From Desmodesmus armatus (lineage: Eukaryota > Chlorophyta > Chlorophyceae > Sphaeropleales > Scenedesmaceae): a stretch of DNA of 64,000 nt. The notes below the pieces were generated by a model, which was not told the origin of the DNA, ran no database searches, and worked only from the letters and a program-made list of their open reading frames with translations. The translations under genes and the position numbers were made by a program. The stretch covers positions 248,001-312,000 of the forward strand of contig VIIQ02000836.1 in the NCBI GenBank assembly GCA_007449985.2, in the 5' to 3' direction. Shown here piece after piece: positions 43,925 to 56,156 of this stretch (positions are counted from its first letter, which is position 1; every line of letters begins with the position of its first letter).

Positions 43925-46301
43925 ATGACGACAGCATCAGACCTGCCCCCGGGGGTGATCGTCCGCATCTTGCAGTTTGTGCCGCTGCAGCAGCGCCTTG
44001 CCAGTTGTACATCTGTGTGCCGCGGCTGGGCTGCTGCCGCAGTTGCAGCAACCAGCAGCCTCAGCTTCAGCCCCCCCAGTGCCGCCAAGAAACAAGACTT
44101 TTTGAAGTGGCTGCAGGAGCATGGCGAGGTAGTGTTCGGCCTTCAGCTGACCATCGACAGCAATCGCGTGGCCCACACATACGTAACGCATGGTGCATCG
44201 ATGATCACAATCCCAGCTGCCAGTTTCATGCTGCCCTGTCCCCAGCTGCAGCACCTGACCAGCTTGTCCCTGAACAACGTATCATTGCCGTCCCTCAGCA
44301 CCGTGCTGGAGTGGCAATCCCCTCCCCAGCGCCAGCAGCAGCAGCAGCAGGGCGCTGCTAGCGGCGGCAGCAGCAGCAGTGCTGCTGGCAGCGGCAGCAG
44401 CAGTGGTGCTGCTAGCGGCGGCAGCAGCAGCAGTGCTGCAGTGCTGCCGCAGCTGGTTGAGCTGCAGCTTGTGCACTGCAAGGTGGCAGCGCAGGCAGAC
44501 CTGCAGCAGCTGGTGTGCGCAACAGGCCTCACAAAGCTGCACGTGGATTATCTGCGCACGCAGATCAAATCAAAGTGGCGCGAAATCACAGTGACTGCAG
44601 GTGGGCCTGCACTGCAGCTCTGCAGCCTTCTGGTCTCTCTGAAGCTGTTCGGCCGTTGTACGGAGGCGAAGGATCCCTCTGCTGCCTTCCCCTTGGCTGG
44701 CCTGGACCACCTGGCAAATCTACAGGAGCTGGAGTTGTCCTTGACCTCCAAGGTGCCTCACGGAGTCCTGCCAGTCCTCCAAGCGGGCATCACACGCTTG
44801 AGCCTGTGCAGCAGTGTCTGGCATGCAGCACTGCCGCAGATCTCTGCGCTGCAGCACCTGCGGTCCCTCAGCGTCAGCGGCGTTGAGCTTGATGCCAGCA
44901 TCCTTGACAGCTTCACGCAGGTGCGCGCGCTGCAGCTGCAGCACGTGTCCTTCCACGCCAAGGCGCTTGGCCGCATGACACAGCTGCAGCAGCTGGTGCT
45001 GCACGACTGCCGCTTTCCTCCGGGGACTTTCCTCCGTCCCACCCGGGAAGTGCCAGATGCCCGCCGTGCAGCATCCCAGGATGCCGCGCTAGTGCTGTCA
45101 GCCATAGGCCAGCTGACCCAGCTGCAAGTACTGGAGGTGGTGTCTCGGGATTATGATCTGGATGAACATATACGTAAAGGCTTTTGCATTGTTATTGAGC
45201 ATCTTGATAGCTTTGTCCTGCGTGATGCGCCACCATCTGCATTCTCAGCCTTAACAGCCTCTAGCCACCTGCAGCGGCTGTGCTGGATGGGGTCTATGGC
45301 AGTGAAGTGCCGAAGGGTGCAGCAGCATACATGTTCCCAGCAGAGCGGCAGCTGACACAGCTCACAGCTCTGCAGTTGAGCCCAAAGCAGTTCCAGTCTC
45401 AGTCTCACTGTCTGACAGCTGGTGATCTGCACAGGATTGCCAGGAGCTGCCCGTGCTTGCGCGCCTTCTACATTGAAGGCTTGCTCGAGCCTGGTGCAGA
45501 CCCCACCGTGCTGCTGCAGCTAACGCAGTGTCGCAGCCTGTCTGTCGGCGGGCGCGCATTCAGCAACAGCGCAGCTGGGGTCGTGGCGCAGATGACCCAG
45601 CTGACCAGCCTCTCCTGGTGGTGCAGCGCAGGGTTCACCAGCGGGGGTCTCAGCCAGCTGACAGCTCTCTCCAACTTGCAGCAGCTCGTGTTGGAGCCGG
45701 TTCTGACGCAGGGGATCCCCGACAAGGTTGAAACTGAAGTATGCAACCTGTTGGGCGGCAGGCGCAGGGAGCTCAACTGCGACAGTGGAATGGTGAGTTG
45801 CATCTGCCTGTTATGGCTGCCAGTTGAACTGTAGCCACCTTAAGCGCAGCATAAGTTGTCACATAGCTGCAGCATGATGCAGCCATGACTGTTTGCGGCA
45901 GTCCAGGATGCCTTGTGGCCTCACACACAATAGTCTTGTAGCTACAACAGATGAAATATCACGTTGTGAATGCTGCACATTTCAATGCACCCCTTGGCTG
46001 GCAGGTGGTGTAGAAATGTTCAACACTGCTTCGCATAAGATAACCCAGCCAGCCTGCGCACACCTGCAAGGAATCTGAACTCACACAGTGCACCCAGTGT
46101 TGGCGGCATGTTGAGGCTTTGTGAATTTTGCCTTCGCGTAGTTGCTGTTGCAACTACACTTGAAGGAGGGTCTCTGCAGCAAGCTCAGAGCTGCCTGCCA
46201 GTTGTGCCTACTTGAGAGAACACCCCACTCTTAGTACAGGGGGATGTAAGGAAAGATTGCTTTCCTTCCTAGCTGAATGTGACACTGAGCACAAGGACCA
46301 C

Positions 46302-46339
<38 letters not shown>

Positions 46340-46712
46340 ATCGTAGGCAGCTCCTGTATGGCAGCAACTTGACGAGCTTTGTGACAGCAGCCCCCTCCTG
46401 GCCCCCTCCAGGCTGCAGCAGCTCAGGGCAGACAAGAAGCAGGTGGACCGCTTGTTGATATCTGCTCATGACTGTATGGGGCAGCTCCTGATAGATGACC
46501 AGCGCCTCCAGGTGGACAAGCAGCACCTCCAGGTGGACAAACAACAGCTCCAGGCAGACAATGAGGAACTGCGTACGATGGTGGAAGGTATGCTGGACTA
46601 CAACAGGGAGCTGAAGGACACCAACCAACAACTGCAGGAGGAGATTGCAGCGCGCAGGCAGTTTGTGCATGCCGTACGGAAGGCTGACCATGTGCTCAGC
46701 AACAACGGCTGA
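43925..46712 (+). CDS. F-box and leucine-rich-repeat protein with C-terminal coiled coil
   Basis: The ATG opens MTTASDLPPGVIVRILQFVP followed by SVCRGW, an F-box. F-box proteins recruit substrates to SCF ubiquitin ligases through SKP1. After a Gln/Gly/Ser low-complexity loop come many leucine-rich units (LPQLVELQLVHC, LANLQELELSL, LRSLSVSGVEL, LQQLVLHDC, LQVLEVVS). Exon 1 (43925-45792) changes frame by one base near 45277-45345, between HLQRLC and PAERQLTQLTALQL. Both sides are clearly leucine-rich, so this is one gene. Donor GTGAGT at 45793 joins in phase 0 to 46419-46712, which reads QLRADKKQVDRLL and a repeated DKQHLQVDKQQLQADNEEL coiled coil ending in TGA. The join is inferred from phase. 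The coiled coil could belong to a separate small gene. Confidence 0.75.
46303..46338 (+). repeat. CTG triplet run, 12 copies, in an intron
   Basis: Uninterrupted CTG repeats shortly before the last exon of the F-box gene. Together with the following C/T-rich bases it may act as a polypyrimidine-like tract. Confidence 0.95.
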
Positions 46713-48792
46713 GCCGCATGCTATTTGCGGGAGGCGCACCAGTTTGCGGCAGGGCTTGAGATGGTTTTAAGGTACCGGTGTTGACGTGGCGGGTTGTGTA
46801 GCCTCATTCTTTCAGTGGGATCACGCCCCCGTCACTTGGGGCCAACCATGTGGCTAGCTTGCGCCAAGCAGGTTTGATGTGTTGCTCACTGACTGGTTTG
46901 GCAGTGTTGCTCTCAGCGCCGCGTGCTGGCAGCACACTTTGCTCTGGCGGCGCACAGCTTCCTCACCTCTTGGACCAGTCCATGCTTTATGTCTGTCAGT
47001 TTGGAGCGTGCCTGTATGCTCGGGGTGCAGCTGGTGCTGTGCTTTCGACAGTGGCCATATGGCATGCATGCTGGTTGTCATTGTGAGTGAGAAGGCTCAA
47101 TAGCAGCCTTGGTCAATTGCAGGCAGACTTTTCCTGGCAAGAATGCACATGGTACGGGGCAGGTGCTGAGTGGGACCTGCTTGGTCACACTATGGTGTGT
47201 TTGTTGCCATTGGGTGATCAATGTTCAAGGCGGGCTTGTGCATCTTTTGGTGGCATGCAAGTCCGATAGGAAGGTGCAGTGCAATGATGTCTTTTTTTCT
47301 TAGCCCTGCTCAGCCTTTTGACACTCTTAGTCGCGCTGATTCTGGTGCCATGGCCAGCCATGCCTGCTTGGTGCAGCCTGTTGATATGATGCAGGCTTGC
47401 CATTCTGTGTTGTGCTTTGCTTTGCTTTGCTTTGCTTGCTGTCGTTCAGGTGGTTGTTTGCTTGTTCTTTGCTGTGTAGTAGTGTCACTTGTTTTGACGG
47501 CGCTGGGATGAGTTGCGCGAGTGTCACGAGTCTTGTGCTCACGGCTGCTGCGTGCTCTCTAGTCAGCACTCTGCATAGCCAGCAAGAACCACTGAGCAGC
47601 CTTGTGCAAGCTGCAGAGTTGCCTGCAGCCTCGGCCGGTCGTGGTTGTAACAGCTGCCAACTATCCTAGACATGCTTTCATTTGGCATCCCCTTGTGTTA
47701 CTGCTGGCCGCCAGCAACAGTTGCATGCCATGTTTCGTTCCATTGTTCAGTTACTAGACACTTGTAAGTGGATGCTGTGCCACATGGACATGGGACCAGT
47801 AGTCTTTAGCTCAGCTTTCAAGTCTTGACCAATCCAGACAAAACTAGCAACCTGCGTTGGTGTCAATTCCAGCACCGTTTTCTTGTGACATTGTGATATG
47901 ACATATCTGAGCTTTGCTGTCAGTGGTACCCTTCAAGTCATACCTCCATGTTGCCCAGGGTCAGTAACAACCAAGCTTGGCTGTGCGACGCTGTGTTGCA
48001 GATTGTGATCAATGTACCCTTCGCAGGACAGCATTCAATGTATGTAATTGCACATGGGCCTTTGCCGCAGTTGCAGCAGAGCCTGGCAGCTGCTGAGTTG
48101 AGTGAGCGGGCACACAGCCAGTCCATGACTTATCTGGGGGAGTATGTTACATGGACATTTTCGCCAAACAACAATGGCATTGCCCACCAGGATCGAGCCA
48201 GGTGAACCTCATAAGTTGTCTCCCCTGCGGTGGTTCGCACCACCTACACCGGGTTGACCAAAGAAGGCAGAACCACCAGAATTGCAGCAAGTGCCAGCCA
48301 TGCTAGGAACCTATTGTGTGCAGAGATGAGGGCAGGCAACTACTTATGCCAGGCTGTACAGCAAGGGCCCTGTGGCTGCTCACAGCCAACAGCTGCTGAA
48401 TGACAGTACAGATTGCTGCAACAGTGCAACAATGCAGCACCACTGGTACTGGCAGTAGAACCATTGGACGCATGCCCAGCAAGCCAGGCCACGCCCAGCA
48501 ATGACAGAGTTCTCCACATAACGTTGATCAGTACAACACCCTGCAAACCCTCCAATCACCCCCACTAGACACTTAGTGACTACAGACCAACCACAATGAC
48601 GGTTTGACACAAGATAAAAATCTCATACGCCACAGTCAAGTGCAGGGTTGAACTCAGACGGCTTGCTATGCAGCAGCACATCGCGTAACACAGTCTTTTA
48701 ACCTCTCACATCACGCCACCACAGCTCGACAGATGGTCACACACACCATCTGCTCCGCTGCTGCTCTGCATCAAAGACCGCTGCCACTACTA
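46713..48792. other. Intergenic stretch between two convergent genes
   Basis: Two plus- and minus-strand 3' ends face each other here. A TTTGC run sits near 47413-47435 and a TGTAA at about 47646. No recognisable exon is seen. Open frames are short and lack borders. Confidence 0.5.
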
Positions 48793-50850
48793 CTACTGCT
48801 GCTGCTGCTGCTCGCCCTGGGTCGGCATATGGTACACCAGGTAATGGTGGTTGAGGCTGCGCTGTGCATGCAGCCGCAGCTTGCCACCCAGCGCACCGTA
48901 CTGCCTGTCAGCCCTGCAGTACACCACCCTAGCCAGGCGGGAGTGCACCATTGCCATGCTGCACATGATGCAGGTCTCCACTGCCAAGAAGCAGTCATAC
49001 CCTGTGCACAGGTACGGCTTGCGCGACCAGTCCGTGGTGCTGTTGCCTGCTGCTGCAATGTCTGCACCTGCGGCGGCAGCTGCTGACTGGCCATTTGTGC
49101 CGTTGCTGTGGGCGCTTGGTGTTGCTGGTGGCTCAGCAGCCTCTGCTTGCGTGCTGCTGTTGCCGTTGCTGCTGCCAGCAGTGCCATCTGCATGCTGTAC
49201 TGCTGCTGCTGCAGGCCCATCTCCTGCAGCTGTTGTTGCATCACTTGCCTTGTGCTTTTTGCAGGGTGGCAAGCCTGGTGCGGCCTGCTGCTGCTGCTGC
49301 ATGACCTCAGCAACCCCTTGCTGCTGAGTTTGCTGGTCCTGCTGTTGCTGCTGCGCAAATGCATTTGCATGTTGAGCTTGTGCCTGCGCTGCAGCACGCG
49401 GACTGCACACATGGTGTGCAGTGGGTGTGGCCAGGTAGCCCCCTGTGTCAGGGGTCTCTGCATGCCTGCCGCTGTGTGCAAAGCCGTTGAAGGGCCACAG
49501 CCGCCTGTCCCTGTCTGCCACTGCCTCGATTGCGCGCATGGCTGCATGGTCAAGGGGGTGCTGACAGCTGGCGTCAACACACTCAGCAAGCACTTGGCCT
49601 GGGGAGGGGGATGGGGGGGGGGGGGGGGGGGAAGAGCATGGACGAGCCAGCAGCAGTGAGGGCTAGGGACTCACTCACGCGCTCAAGGGTGCTGACAGTG
49701 CTGACAGCTGGCAAAAACACACTCGGCAAGCATAAGGCCTGCATAGGGTGGGTGATGTTGTCAGGTCAGCTGTGGCAGCGGTTGTGGATTGAGCGGCAGG
49801 GTGAAATCAACACACAGGCACAGTGATGCTGGCAGTAATGTCAAGAATAATTGTATGCGCAGCTGGATGCTCAGTGATGTTTACAACTAGCTGCTGGCCT
49901 TGCTACAGCATCAGGCCTGTGGAACCGTTTTTTGCACCTGTACAGCTAGCCTGGACAAGGTGTAAATATATGCATCCACTGAGCGCATGTACAGCCCTCC
50001 CCTGGCACACACTTGGACTGTACAGGCTGGCAACTGGGGTGTTTGGGTAGCATAAAACACTTGATGTCATAATTGGGTGCGCTCGCATGCATCTGCTTGC
50101 AATTGTAGCAGAGCTGCAGCCCCCTTTTTTCGGCAGCAGCTTGTGCCACAGCTTAGTTGCAGCATAGCTGCTTGCGCACTCCGTTGTAACATCCTGCTGT
50201 TGCCCTACAGCTGCCACACCCTGCTGCAACCTCACCTGTAATTGGGTCCACAATGCGTGCCACATTCCTGCCGCCTGCTGCTGCTGATGCCGCCAGCACT
50301 GCTGCCATGTGCTGTGTGAAGTACTGCTGGTCTGAGGGGCTGGGTGGCTGGCCGTCCTGCTTCTCAGCTGCACCTGCAGGACACCGCCAGGACATCGGCC
50401 AGAACTGCAGAAACAGTGGCAATTGCAGCAGCGGAAGCAGCGGAAGCGGCAGGACGGGCGGCAGCGGTCAGGAAGGGGAAAGTGAGGTGCAGTACGGCAT
50501 GGTGTGGGTGGGGTGTGCAGAAATAGGTCCAACTTGATGGATAGCATCTGAGCATCTGCCAGGGTGATGCGGTGCAATCAACAGTGCACCACCAGCGTAC
50601 CCAGCACATGCACTGCAAGAAGGGTCTGCAGGCACTGTATGGACAAAGTAACTGTATGGTGCTTCGAAGTCTGCTGCCAGCTGCTGTTGGGTGGCCCCCA
50701 CCTTGGTCCAATCCTGCCACTGCTGTCTGTTGTCAGGGGGCAGCCTGGCACCTGCTGGAGTGTGACTTGAGCTTGAATCTGAGCTAGGATGGAGGTGGTA
50801 GAAGGCGGCAAGCCTGAGGGATACTGGTCCTGCTGTTGCTGTTGCTGCTG

Positions 50851-50887
<37 letters not shown>

Positions 50888-50976
50888 ATGTGTTGGTGCT
50901 CACCAGCCCTGGTTGCTGCTGCTTGGTGAGGGTCAGTCACACCAAGCTGCTGCTGCTGCTGTTGCTGCTGCCGTCC

Positions 50977-51049
<73 letters not shown>

Positions 51050-51282
51050 TCCATGTCTCTCAGCGCGCACAGCAGGACCTCAGTGTGTGGCTGCTGGGGA
51101 GCTTTCCTGACGCGTTTCAGGTGCTGAAGAGATGCTAGAGGAAGTGCATGTCTCAAGTGCTCCATCAGTGGGCCAACGTTACTGGGCTGCACCACTGCAA
51201 CATACGCACTGACCAGCTGCAGAGCAGCAGGGGTGTGACTGGACACCAGCCGCGCTGTCTCAAACGCTGAACTCGCCGTCAT
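48793..51282 (-). CDS. TAD3: tRNA-specific adenosine deaminase subunit 3 (ADAT3/TAD3-like)
   Basis: Three exons: 50702-51282, 50236-50404 and 48793-49598. Exon 1 has ETARLVSSHTP and LMEHLRHALPLASLQHLKRV, matching ADAT3's N-terminal domain, then very long Gln runs. Exon 2 has FWPMSW and NVARIVDPITG. Exon 3 completes ITGQVLAECVDASCQHPLDH, then the deaminase end YLCTGYDCFLAVETCIMCSM and RLHAQRSLNHHYLVY. The active-site position reads HAAM instead of H-A-E. The glutamate is missing, as in the non-catalytic subunit that partners ADAT2/TAD2 to convert A34 to inosine in tRNA anticodons. The deaminase fold is split by about 130 residues of Gln/Ala-rich sequence. Exon 1 is 581 bases where 582 are needed. 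The frame changes at the five-C run (GGGGG at about 50736-50740 on the plus strand) just before QQWQDWTK. Otherwise phases agree. Confidence 0.88.
49558..49732 (+). repeat. Duplicated start of TAD3 exon 3 and adjacent poly-G
   Basis: GTGCTGACAGCTGGC plus the following ACACACTC..CAAGCA occurs at 49558-49592 (start of TAD3 exon 3) and again at 49698-49732 inside the intron. Between them is a run of 20 G (49613-49632), which on the gene's strand is a poly-C next to the acceptor. Confidence 0.85.
50980..51047 (-). repeat. Long CAG/polyglutamine run in TAD3
   Basis: About 22 uninterrupted CAG codons on the coding strand. Two further Gln-rich blocks follow at about 50827-50885 and 50950-50975. Confidence 0.95.
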
Positions 51283-52013
51283 CGTGCAGTTGAGTCTATA
51301 CGTTTGAATTGAAGATGCATTGCAAAGCACTGTCTATCGGTGAGGAAATTGCGGGGAGTTGGATCGTCGGCAGGATCATCCCAGGTTTGAACTGGAGAAA
51401 GGCGATTAGTTCAGGGAAGAGCTATCAAGGATAACACGTCAAGTTAACAGTGAACAAAAACGGTTCAGGAAAGGAACGAGCACGACGTGCCGTTTGCAGG
51501 AGCAGCAGCAGCAGGCTGGTGCAGGGTCCAAGGACAAATGCAAACAGACCCGTGCAAGCCTTCTTTACAACACAACCACCATACAACTCTTTTTTCCTGC
51601 AACACAAGCGTACCTGCATGCCAGAGAACCACCCGGTGCCGCGCCAGCAGCAGCAGCCTCAGCAGCACTGGCAGCAGCAGCAAGAGCAGCAGCCAGCAGG
51701 ACCTGTCGGCCTTACTACACTTCTTGAGACGTCTGTGTGCGCATGGAGGTGGCGGTGATGACAAAGACCTCCCGCAGCGTCTCACAGGTGTGGCACAGCC
51801 CGGGATTACTGAGGCACAGTTGGGGGGGGGGGGCGCTGGGCCCTGAGCAGTCGAAGCAACTAACCAGCTGGTAGATGCAGTAAATGCCCTTTTTGTCCCC
51901 TGGCACCAAGATCCCTGCAGCTGCTGCCTGAGCGGAGGCTGGCGATGCCTGTGCAGCTGCAGCTGCACCACATGCGTGCCTATGCTGTGTGCTGTGCCGT
52001 GCTGTGTCTGCAG
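51283..52013. promoter_or_regulatory. Divergent region between TAD3 and the TTL-like gene
   Basis: The genes run in opposite directions from here. The first exon of the TTL-like gene must lie in the upper part, since exon 52014-52157 needs one leading base. Candidate text near 51640-51720 is Gln/Ala-rich, but no junction could be fixed. Contains a run of ten or more G near 51822-51833. Confidence 0.4.
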
Positions 52014-55000
52014 GTGTCCTGTCTTTTGCAGCTGTTGCTCGCCCCCTCAGCAGCGCTCAGCGCTTCCGCTTCTGGATTGACTACCAGGCCTTCAGCAGTC
52101 CTGAGAGTGCAGCACTGCCTGAAGCAGCCCTAGTGGGGCTGAGGGGAGTCAAGACAGGTGAGCACTGCAGATGCTACCTTGATCAGGCGGGGAGGGGGGA
52201 GGAGGGAAAAGGGTTTGGGAGGAAGGGGGAGGGGGGGGGGGCGAGGGGTGGGGGCAGGGAGGCGCATATCCACCTCCACAAGCAGCAGAGCCTTCTGTTG
52301 CTGCAAGCAGTGCCACTGGCAGTTGAGGGGTATGGGGACAGGCTGGTCCTGAATGAGGCCGGAGGACCTGGAGTGTCAGAAGACTCTGCGTGCAGCCGAC
52401 AGCACTGCCAGGCCCCTGGAATCCCTTGCTTGGCAGCAATTGCTACCCGCCTTGCAATAGGGAAGGTCAAGGCAATCAGGCAGATGAGGATGCTGCAGTC
52501 AGCACGGCCTGTGCCGTCTGCACCCAGCTCGTGTACCTCACTTATAACTCACTTATAACTGTTCTGCTGTTGCTGCTGCTGACGCTCCTGTGTTGTCAGG
52601 TGGTCCTCCCAAGCTCGACCCTGTGACTGCGATGAAGCAGAAGATCCGTGACTATGGCTACATGCACATGGACAAGTGGGAGGTGCTGCTCAGCATCACA
52701 GCAAAGGCAATGCTGGCAGCTGAGGTGGGTGTGTTTGCGCGCGGCGCGGCGGGGTGGGGGTGGGGGGTGGGGTGGGGGGGGGGGCAGGGGGGCAGGGGGC
52801 CAGGAGGGCAGGGGAGGTGCGGGGCTGCGTGGGTTTGGGGAACGGGGACGGCCTCTTGATAGTTCAGCAGCATAGGTTTAGACTAAATCAGGCCTGACTG
52901 AAGGGCCGGCTCCTGCAACCCAGTACAGCCCCATTCCCACATGCGGTTCGGTTTGCATGCGTTGACCGCAAACAACGTGCTCTGGTTCCCAATCAGGCAA
53001 ACCCGCTTTTGTACCAGGGCTGCAGCAACCTGTCCTTGTGAGTATCTTACACACTATGTGCGCGCGCATGTATGTGCAGGTACTTCGCCCGTACCAGGTT
53101 GTGAGCATTGTTCCCGGCTGCCTGTGCATCAGCCGCAAGACCAGCCTCATACGCACCCTGCTCAACGGCTTTGGGCCCGACGTCACCTGGGGCATAGTGC
53201 CGCGCACCTTCAAGCTGCCTGATGAACTGGATGAATGGGGGGACTGGATCAACAAACACCAACACCAGGTGGGTAGTGGTGGTTTGATTAGTAGTACCAC
53301 CCTCCCTAGGGGAGTGGGTGTGGTCAGTGACTGTGGTCAGTGGTTGTGAGCTGAATAATTGGGTGCCTGGCTTGGCGCACACCACATTTGGTGGCCTTGC
53401 CGGGGAGCTGGACTGGGAAGCGTGCGCGCAGTGGCTGTTGCTGTGGCGATAGCCATGTAGTCATACTACGTCTGATTATGACGAAACCATCAACATGGTC
53501 TAGATGCATGTGTTCTGGGATGTGGGTGTGGCCGCCCTTGGCATTCTTCACTGCGCCTGCCATCGCATGGCAATGATTCAACTTTGCTGCTGCTGCTGCT
53601 GCTGCTGCCGCTGCTGCTCCTCCTCCTCCTGCAGTACACCGGCTGGTGGATGCTCAAGAACAACAAGCAGCGCGGGACAGGCCTGCGCCTTGTACCCACT
53701 TCCGGCGCCTTCCAGGCCGCCTTTGAGACCACCACACGTCCAGGCATGGAGGGTGTCACGCTGTACCGCTGGTACCTGGCCCAGCAGTACATCAACAAGC
53801 CATTAGTCATCAATGGCCGCAAGTTTGGCATCCGTCTGTGGGTGCTGGTGCCTGGTGCGGTGCCGCTGAGGGTGTACCTGCACAGGAACGGCCTGGCGCT
53901 GTTCAGTGCAGCACAGTACAAGCCCGCAGGTGGGGCTGGTCTGCAGCACATTCGGATTCGATCTTGGCGGATTTCATCTTAGACTTGTGATCACTTCTTG
54001 CAGCAGCAATTTTCACACAAACTGGATGTGTGAAACTAGTGGCTGGATGTGAAACTAGTGGTTGACAGAGATTCATGTTATTTCTCTGGATGGCACCCAC
54101 TGCAGTGGAGTAGTGCTACTGCGGTGTGAATGTGTTTACCCACAGTGTTTGCAGTGGCCCACTGCTGACCATGCTGCAGACAGCCCACAAGACATATGAG
54201 CCTGCAGCTAGAGGCATCAGCATCATTAGGGCTGCACGTCAAACGCCATCATCTAAGGGGGTGTGCCCCTTTCTCAAGCAGTGCTGCTGTCTCAGACTGG
54301 GCTCATGAAGCTCAAGCTTCAGAACTCCAGAACCCACTTCTGAAAGGGCTCTCAGACTTCTGACGCTGTCTGTGTGTGTGCCCTGCAGGTGAATCCATGG
54401 CCAGTGCAGGAGCTGGGCACATCACCAACTATGCACAGAACGAGAATGGTGATGTTTGGTCCCTGCAGCACCTGGCCCAGCACATGGGCCAAACAGTGTG
54501 GCAGGTGCGCTGTGTCTGGTAGGGGTCAACCTGCTCACTGTTGCTGTGTTGTGTATCTGCTCGGCAGTGACGGCTCCTAGCTCGCTAGCTAGCTGGTACT
54601 TGCACATGACAGCAGGACAGTTGCTTCGGACTGTGTCAGCCTGCTGCAGCGTTCTCGACGCAGGACAGCTGGGAGCTGTGGCACCATATCTCAATTCTTA
54701 TTGCCGCACAGTTCTGATGGCGGTAACACATCAAAGCTTGCCTGCTGGGTTGGAGCATGGCGCGTCGTATCATGGTGTGTTGTGTTGCCCCATGAAGCCC
54801 AGAGCCCTTGGCTGGCTTGTGGGTTGCACGGCCCTGCCGTGCCAGATTTCATCCACTGTGGAACAACACAACCTGTTGTGTTGTGTGGTGCTGTGCAGGT
54901 CCTGTGGCAGCAGCTAGCGTCTGTCACTGCGCTGGTGTTTGCTGCTGCCCTGCGGCGCATCCAGGAGGTGCAGGCACAGATGGACCTGCAGCCAAGGTGG

Positions 55001-56156
55001 GAGGCACACAGGGGGTATGTTGTATGGTAATCCCGGCGACATGGCTCAGGCTGGCGCAAGGTTACAGGAGATAGGCCTTGCGGAGTGGCTGGCAGTGATT
55101 CTGCCGCCACAGTACCCCCATGAGTCTCTGGCTTGCCCATGGGTCACCGAAAGCTGAGTCATGGTGAGCCTATTTCAGCCACTGCAATCGTGACTTTTTG
55201 TCTTGTTGCTGTGCTGTGTGGGTGCAGGCAGACCTTCCAGTACTTTGGGCTGGACTTCCTGGTGGATGACGCCCTGCACCCCTGGCTCATGGAGGTATGT
55301 AGTGTTGCAGCGGTGTTGCATTTTATTATTCAGCCTGCGGCAGCTCAGCTGACAGTGGAGTGGTGTGTGGAGTGGTGTGTGGACTTGCATTGCTGCTGCA
55401 TTCAGCCTGTGCTTAGCATGGTGTGCGTGCATCCGGCATGCAATATGTCCAAACAAAGTGATGTCGCTGGCAGGCGGAATCAATACATCTGCATTGTGTC
55501 CTGGCGCTACAGGTCAATGCCACCCCTTCCATGAAGGTGGCCCATGAGGACCCGGCCACACAACAGCTCATTCACGAACAGAAGTGGGAGTTTGTGCACG
55601 ACTCCTTCCAGCTGCTGCATGTCACACAGCACACATTTGACGAGGTGAGGGGCGCTGCACCTTCCTAGCTACACCATCAACAGCTTACTTGCTGTTAGGT
55701 AGGCATGCCATGCCACGGCGTGTTACGGCTTGTGTTCGGGTGTGTTGCTCCTCTGCACCATGCTGCAGGCAGCTGTCAGAGAGTCAGCCAGTTGGGTCAA
55801 CAGAGGGGTTGCTGAACCTTTCACTACGATGTGTGTTCTGCCGTAGCTGTGGCACATTTGTGATACAGCATGAGTATGAAACACCCTGTGCAAGCAATGC
55901 TTGTCTAATTGCTGTGCTGCATGTGTCACTGCGGCAGGATGTCATGAGCCGGCCTGTCAGCATCTCTGATGTGCAGGGGGAGCTCTGTGCGCGCGGCGGT
56001 TTGTTCCCCCTCATGCACCTTTACCCTAATGAGTCATCCCATCCAGGGTCCAGTATACCCTGGCAGGCAGAGGACCTCAGACTGCACCAGTGGCTGAAGG
56101 CTGATGCAGCATACCAAGCAGCTGCGACAGAGCTGCCCACATGCCATGGTGGCTGA
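52014..56156 (+). CDS. Tubulin-tyrosine-ligase-like (TTLL) enzyme, first exon not resolved
   Basis: Nine exons: 52014-52157, 52600-52724, 53080-53268, 53635-53929, 54389-54504, 54899-54996, 55228-55294, 55513-55644 and 55938-56156. They are all in phase and give at least 460 residues. Recognised blocks are VLRPYQVVSIVPGCLCISRK, WWMLKNNKQRGTGL (ATP-grasp lysine loop; the usual W-I-x-K-P has Asn for Pro), LVINGRKFGIRLWVLV, HITNYAQN (family: H-L-T-N-Y), and FGLDFLVDDALHPWLMEVNA with TPSM, the D...E-x-N metal/ATP site. TTLL enzymes add tyrosine, glutamate or glycine to tubulin tails, at cilia and microtubules. Which amino acid cannot be told here. The early exon RFRFWIDYQAFSS resembles no TTL core and may belong to an N-terminal domain. 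The end is CHGG followed by TGA. Confidence 0.9.
52186..52262 (+). repeat. G-rich tract in a TTLL intron
   Basis: Many runs of three or more G on the coding strand, separated by one to four bases, a pattern able to form G-quadruplexes in DNA or pre-mRNA. Confidence 0.9.
52746..52825 (+). repeat. Second G-rich tract in the next TTLL intron
   Basis: GGGGTGGGGGTGGGG-type text with ten or more G-runs right after the donor of exon 52600-52724, again on the coding strand. Confidence 0.9.

Noticed and set aside
52921..53037. Possible extra TTLL exon reading VRFACVDRKQRALVPNQ
   Set aside because: It looks protein-like, but it needs phase 2 at both ends while the exons on either side are phase 0, so it cannot be inserted without breaking the gene.
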